From Apus apus (taxonomy: Eukaryota > Chordata > Aves > Apodiformes > Apodidae): DNA of 64,000 bases. Of the stretch, positions 58,795 to 64,000 are shown piece by piece. The stretch covers positions 22,092,608 through 22,156,607 of the forward strand of contig NC_067289.1 in the NCBI RefSeq assembly GCF_020740795.1. The letters are read 5' to 3'. The notes under the pieces were generated by a model that saw nothing but the letters and a program-made list of their open reading frames with translations, was not told where the DNA came from and did no database searches. Made by a program: the position numbers and the translations under genes. The number at the start of each line of letters is the position of its first letter. Within the stretch, counting starts at the first letter, position 1.

Positions 58795-59072
58795 TTCCTC
58801 CCCCCCCTTTTTTTTTTTTTTTTTTTTCCTTTCCCCTTTCCTTTTCTCTTCACCTCTTCCTCTCTTCTTTTTCTTTTCTTCTTTTCTTTTCTTTTCTTTT
58901 CTTTTCTTTTCTTTTCTTTTCTTTTCTTTTCTTTTCTTTTCTTTTCTTTTCTTTTCTTTTCTTTTCTTTTCTTTTCTTTTCTTTTCTTTTCTTTTCTTTT
59001 CTTTTCTTTTCTTTTCTTTTCTTTTCTTTTCTCCTTCTTCTCCTTCCCTCCTTCCTCTCTCTCTCTCTCCCG
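58795..59072. repeat. polypyrimidine tract with perfect (CTTTT)30 microsatellite
   Basis: Bases 58881-59030 are 30 uninterrupted copies of CTTTT (AAAAG on the minus strand). They are flanked by a T21-type run and CCTTTCCCC blocks on the left and CCTTCTTCT, CTCTCTCT on the right, making about 275 bp of nearly pure pyrimidine on the plus strand. The long Phe/Leu/Ser and Lys/Glu open frames through it are products of the repeat. Confidence 0.97.
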
Positions 59073-60169
59073 CTGTCCCTTACTCAGAGCTAACAATCAG
59101 CACTGAATTTGGGACTAACTCTGCGGTGCTGTGGTAGGTGATGCTGCCCATGGCCAAGCTCCGCGGTGTCTCCCAGCTGCTCCCTGGCCACACCACGCCG
59201 GCCACGGTGTAAGACAGAGAAAGCACACAAAGGAAAAGGACAGTCCGAAAGGCGAGCTGATTATTAATACAGCCCTGCTTGTAAATGAAAAATGTAGCCC
59301 TTGTTAATTAACGCTGTTTACATGGGGTACAAGAAACTTAAGAAATGTTTCTACAAAGGGGAAGGAACTGTTTACAAAACTCTTTCAAAAGTGTGACATA
59401 TTGCTGCAGTTCCAGCACTAAAAAGCCAAACACACTTACATGCCTTTGAAGTTGGCTGGCTGAGGCAACATTATTTGACTCGGATTCAGATATTGCTTGT
59501 GGGTATAACTAATGGCTTTTACCTAGTTAGTGGGCTGGGAGGGGTGAGGGCCTGGGCGCCGTGGCCATTGGGTCCCTCTGGAGAGCTGGGGCTGGCTCCC
59601 TGCCAGCTCTGTACAATGTCAACATTGAATATTTGAATTCCCAGACTCTATTTAACAACTTTCTAAATAAATAAACTCATTGTGTGTCTGTGTTTAAAAT
59701 TATTTCACCTCTTTCATGAAAGCTACAGCATCTTATTACACTGGCCTCTCAGGCTGCTTTTCCCCTTTTTCTTTCCAAACAAACACAAATGGAGCTGAGC
59801 ATTTTTTAATTTTTTTTTTTCCTGCCTCGTATCTCTGCCTCTTTCCCTCTTTCCCTTTCTCACTTTCTGTCTGTCTCCTTGTGAAGCACAAGTGGAAGCT
59901 GCTCAGACAGTTCACAGTGTCCTTAGTGGAACAGCTCTGAGCACCCTGCTATCTAATCATAACTAAAACCAAAGCCAGGTTCACCAAGTGGGTTAAATAT
60001 TAATCATTTCTAAAAGGAGGCCCATGTGAGTGCCATTGCTGCAGCAGTGCCCTGTACATACTCAATCATTTTGGCTGCTGTACCATAGGCAGGCTCCAGG
60101 GACAGCTTTCATTGTTGTTGCCATAAATGGCTATTAGTGTTCATATTCACCTACTCACCTAGTTATTTA

Positions 60170-60310
60170 AGTGCATGTAAGTGCGTATGTGTCTGTGCTT
60201 ACCGTATATGTGTGCACATGTGTGCATTCATACATGCTTTTCTGTTTATGCTGTGGAGATATATATATGTATATATATACACCTCTATATATTTGTGCAC
60301 ATACAGAGAG
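60170..60310. repeat. TG/TA-rich simple-sequence stretch
   Basis: Alternating purine-pyrimidine sequence with GTGTGC and ATATATATATG/TATATATATAC blocks. It is imperfect and without a single repeat unit. Confidence 0.6.
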
Positions 60311-63300
60311 GAAAGCAGGTAAATGCATTTGATATCTGCAATTACAATGAATGTAGGTACTGGTTGAGAGAGGGAATGTGGTATGCATAGGCTCCTGGTG
60401 TCTTGTAGCCTGTGCACTCTGTCTATACATCCACACAGGCTCTGAAATGTTGTGGATGTGTATTGGGAACACAGACTATATGTCCTCTGGGATGCTTCCC
60501 AAAAGCACTAATTCTGTACTTCCGTGGTGGGACTATTAATTATAAAATATTTATTGACTTCACATGTAAGTAAAGGTGTCTGGACAGACAAGGTATTTCT
60601 GGCTTCCCTGGGGAGCACAGCTCTCTGATAAAGCTGTCTAAGTTGCTGAAGAGGAAAGTAGAATTAATTTTCTGCCAGGATAGGTATATGGTGTGGTAGG
60701 ATAACAGAAAACATTGGTACTTGCTCCAGCCCAGGGTGGATGAGGAAAGAAAAGTGGGGAAGGAGATGGAGTTTTATAAATCTCAGTTAATGAAGCCTTG
60801 TCCACAGAAATTGCCTTTCTTTGCAGTAAACAACTTTCTAAACAGAGGTACTTTGGAAGGCCTTGTTCAGACACTTAGGTTTCTGACAAAGAATTTGTAA
60901 TTTTCATTTATTTAAAATCTAACTGGGTTAACTGTCATTTTTTGGAGCAACTCAGTGCTCTTTTGCTGTAATTTAATACAATCAGTTTTACATAATTTCA
61001 TTTTAGTTAGGGAAGGAGTGGCTTATGAAGAGCAGAAGCAGGTTTAAGCACAGATGGCTTTTCAAACTAGCAAATATATGTGTTGTATTATCCAGGAGAC
61101 AGAACTATAACTGGACAAATGCAGATTAAAATACAGTTTATATTTTAAGTAGTGAAGGTACTTAACTAGTAAAACAATTTACTGAGATCTGGGTGGATTT
61201 CAACATCACTGGAATTCCTTTGTCTTAATTAATGTTGGCTGTTTTTCTAAAAAGATATGAGCTAATCCAAACAGGAATTAATTTAGGGAATTCCTGCAGC
61301 CTGTGTTATACAGGGGGGCAGACCAGACCACTCTTCCTGGTTTTATAATCTATGCACCTAGTTAAAGCAGTCCTGTTTCATATGGAGACCTAGACTCAAG
61401 GCTGGGATCACAAGAATGCACTTAAAAACCTAAATGGCCATTAAGAAAACTGAGTTGAGCTCAGGCAATGCAGAACCAATGTCTGGCTCAAAGTCTTTTC
61501 CATCCTTTCCATTGCTTACCCATACTGCAGGTGTCCCCAGAGCCCTGCTGGGCTCAGAGGTGCCCTGTCTTTGAATTTAAGAGCAAAGGCAAATATGGGA
61601 AGGAGAAATAGGATGTACATGCTGTGGTTAGGATACAGAGAAAGGGGTCTGGTGTCACACAGGCACAATTACTGCTCTGCGATGGCCTTCCAGTGAGTTC
61701 CTGCCATGTTAACATGCAATTGGCTACTGCTGCAGTTCTTAACACCCAGACCAGATCCCAGACATGACCAGTATAAATCGTTATATGAACCAATAAGCAT
61801 CAGAAAGCAACTCCAGTCCGCATTTTGCTGCAGGGGCTGCTGTTGGGAGGTGTTTGTTGATAGATAAACTCAGCTAAGAATCAGTGAGGTGGGGTAAGGG
61901 ACAGGTATAAAGGAGAAGCTAAGCAGAAGTGGGTGTTGTTATCCTGAGGACTCTCTGTTTGAATTGCCACTTTAAATCACAAAATTTAAAATGCTCAGGA
62001 TATAAAGCAATGCCTGATAATTCCTTGACTTTATGTTGCCTCCCTTTTGTTTGCATTTCCAGGTTATAGAGAGGTATTGCCTTCTCCAGGGCTACTGGAA
62101 GAAAAGGCAGCCACAGAGCTGAGTGGGAGGAGGGAAGCTAGTCTGCAATGAATATTGCATTTGGTGCTAAATATGTAACAAAGAGAAACAAATGTGAGCT
62201 AATCCAGCAATAGGATCTGGGAAGTGAAATACAATTAATTTTATTTCAGGGTTTAATATTGTGGTCAGTTGCAGTGAAGCATTATCTTTTAAACTAGGAT
62301 ATGTGCAACAACATAAAACTCTACTACCTTAAGGGAATGTCAAAGTTTGATCTACAAAATAAAGGAAATTCAAAGTTAAAGCTGAAATGTACCACATGGC
62401 CTCCATGTCCCAGAAACAACAGGAGGCAAGGAAGTAGCTGAAGGTATGGGCTGTGCTTGAAAAAGAGTCCTGCAACTACCAAACCGCCAGGGCTCGTTTG
62501 CAGATACACAGCATGGTTTGAGCTGGGATTTGTATTGACTAGAGAGAGGCTGGCTCAGCAAGATCTGTGATGACCTTGAGCCTTTTTGGAAATCTTGGCT
62601 GATGTGTGATGAGCATGAGAGTTTTATGGTGGAAGGATTGCAGGTCTGGGCTTAATACTTTCAATAGAAGTATGTTGCACTCTGTGACACCTACACCTTT
62701 TGTTTATAAAATTTTATATTTGAGCATTATTCTGGGTCAGAAAAGTTATATGCAGTTACAGATTTATTCCTTTTTTGAAGAATTGCTCATATGTCTGAAT
62801 GGGTGCACTACTTTTTAGCCTTGTTTAAACTCTAAACTAAATTTAAATTGCCTGTAAAATAATCTGCAGAATGGAAACTGCCACACAACCATTGCCCTTG
62901 CTTCCTGACCCAAACCCATATTCCATTGCAAAGCAGTGAGCTGCTCTCTTTTGTGATTACAGTAAGTTAGAAACCAGAAGAGCAAGACTTCGATGAATAG
63001 GTTATTTTTGGCAATTGTATCACCAATTATGTATAAAATTTCAAAAAATATGAGTTCTGCCAGTTTGATCTCTGAGAGGGCTACAGAAAATGAAAGCTTT
63101 GAGACTGTTGTAACATCATACTATTTTGTCTATTAGATATCATTAGATTACCAGAATACTGAGACCTTCGTATCAGCCAATCTAACAAAATTTTCCCAGG
63201 TGGTTTAAATAAAAAAATTAGCCCTAAATATATTTTGTATAATGCAATTTATTATGGATGTTTATTGTGTGCAGTGGGAAAATGTTTGGTTTCAGATGAT

Positions 63301-64000
63301 CTTACTGTATAACTTGTGCCCTGCTGAAACTGTTTATACTGTGGCGGCCTGCAAAGGCCCCAGCCTGATTCAGTTGGGCTACATGCTCCGACAGCCACAG
63401 GAAAGCAGAGCCCTTCCTCTGGAAATCCAACAGAGCAACAGCATCTTGTATGGGACATGTGCAATGAAAAACCTTGGCAGTAGGGGAAGAGCTGAATGGA
63501 AGCGAAAACTGGAGGATGGTTCAGGGCTGCATTGTTTACTAGGGAAAATGGAATAAAAATGATACCAGCTCCCAACAGGTCCTGTTACACTGGGATGGTG
63601 TGCTCACCTATATCCTAGGGATGTTTTGCCTCCTGCATCCCACACTTTATTAAGCCTCTTCTTTCAACTGGGTTTGGCAAGTGGGGCTCTGTGCTCACAT
63701 CCACCCACGTCTCCAGGTTTGCCCTTCTCCAGGGCAGAGCTGGGGCTAACCCAGCCTTATGGACCTAGGAGTCCCTGTGATGGACACATCCACCTTCCAC
63801 TGGGATGCTGCCACAGGGATCTGATGGCTTCAGAACAACATCTCCTGTCCCCTTTCCTGTTCTTTTGCACGATGACCATATGCTGGAAGGGGTGAAATCA
63901 TTCTTCAGTTTAAAAAAAACCCCTCAAAAACCTCCCCCACCTCAAGCTCCTTCACACATGTATTAACACCAAACTGGCAAAGCCAATGGAAAAGGATTTT

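Larger units (their letters stand above)
55642..64000 (+). other. MECOM: start of MECOM intron 1
   Basis: The intron is very long in other vertebrates, and nothing resembling the second exon (which continues the Asn-Asn-Glu peptide) was seen before the window end. It holds more CpG-rich patches (about 57790-58080 and 58380-58700), T-rich tracts near 56530-56575, a large pyrimidine repeat and, from 59.1 kb on, ordinary AT-rich sequence with a TA/CA-rich run near 60170-60310. No RNA gene or second transcript was recognised. Confidence 0.7.

Noticed and set aside
58881-59030. CRISPR-like regular repeat
   Set aside because: A pentanucleotide microsatellite without spacers, in a vertebrate genome.
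58311-59137. Long frames rich in Phe/Leu/Ser (plus) and Lys/Glu/Arg (minus)
   Set aside because: They are translations of the (CTTTT)n repeat; 5-bp units give the same pattern in every frame.

Overview
This is vertebrate nuclear DNA, most likely from a bird. Four multi-exon protein genes, a tRNA gene and a telomerase RNA gene can be read by exon-by-exon translation with consistent splice phases. Their order (LRRIQ4, LRRC34, MYNN, TERC, MECOM) is the block known from human 3q26.2, seen here in the opposite orientation. The bird assignment rests on compact introns and two CR1 LINE fragments of the avian type. No prokaryotic, phage or CRISPR feature was seen, and no previously undescribed biological system was recognised.

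Layout. 1-3.4 kb (minus): LRRIQ4, a leucine-rich repeat protein whose 3' end (including the expected IQ motif) lies off the left edge. 3.4-4.7 kb: shared intergenic/promoter interval. 4.7-14.6 kb (plus): complete LRRC34, 11 coding exons, predicted 423 residues. 14.6-21.5 kb: tail-to-tail interval holding the 3' UTRs of LRRC34 and MYNN. 21.5-30.7 kb (minus): complete MYNN (BTB plus eight C2H2 fingers, predicted 615 residues) with a CpG-rich promoter. 31.06-31.13 kb (minus): tRNA-Val(AAC). 31.4-31.9 kb: CR1 fragment. 33.0-33.7 kb (plus): TERC with CCAAT/TATA-like promoter, template, pseudoknot, CR4/CR5 and H/ACA elements. 33.7-34.75 kb: GC-rich DNA with a possible short spliced transcript. 34.75-51 kb: AT-rich DNA with no gene seen, only remnants of ancient SINEs. 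51-55.5 kb: a chain of CpG-rich segments including a strong CTCF-like motif. 55.6 kb (plus): first coding exon of the long MECOM (MDS1-EVI1/PRDM3) transcript. 55.64-64 kb: start of MECOM intron 1, including a 150-bp perfect (CTTTT)30 array.

The genes are neighbours by conserved synteny rather than by common pathway. TERC supplies the telomerase template RNA. MYNN and MECOM are zinc-finger transcriptional regulators. LRRC34 and LRRIQ4 are LRR scaffold-type proteins. ACTRT3, which lies between TERC and MYNN in human, was not found. Exon boundaries were placed by hand from GT/AG sites, reading frame and remembered family sequence; no alignment was run.
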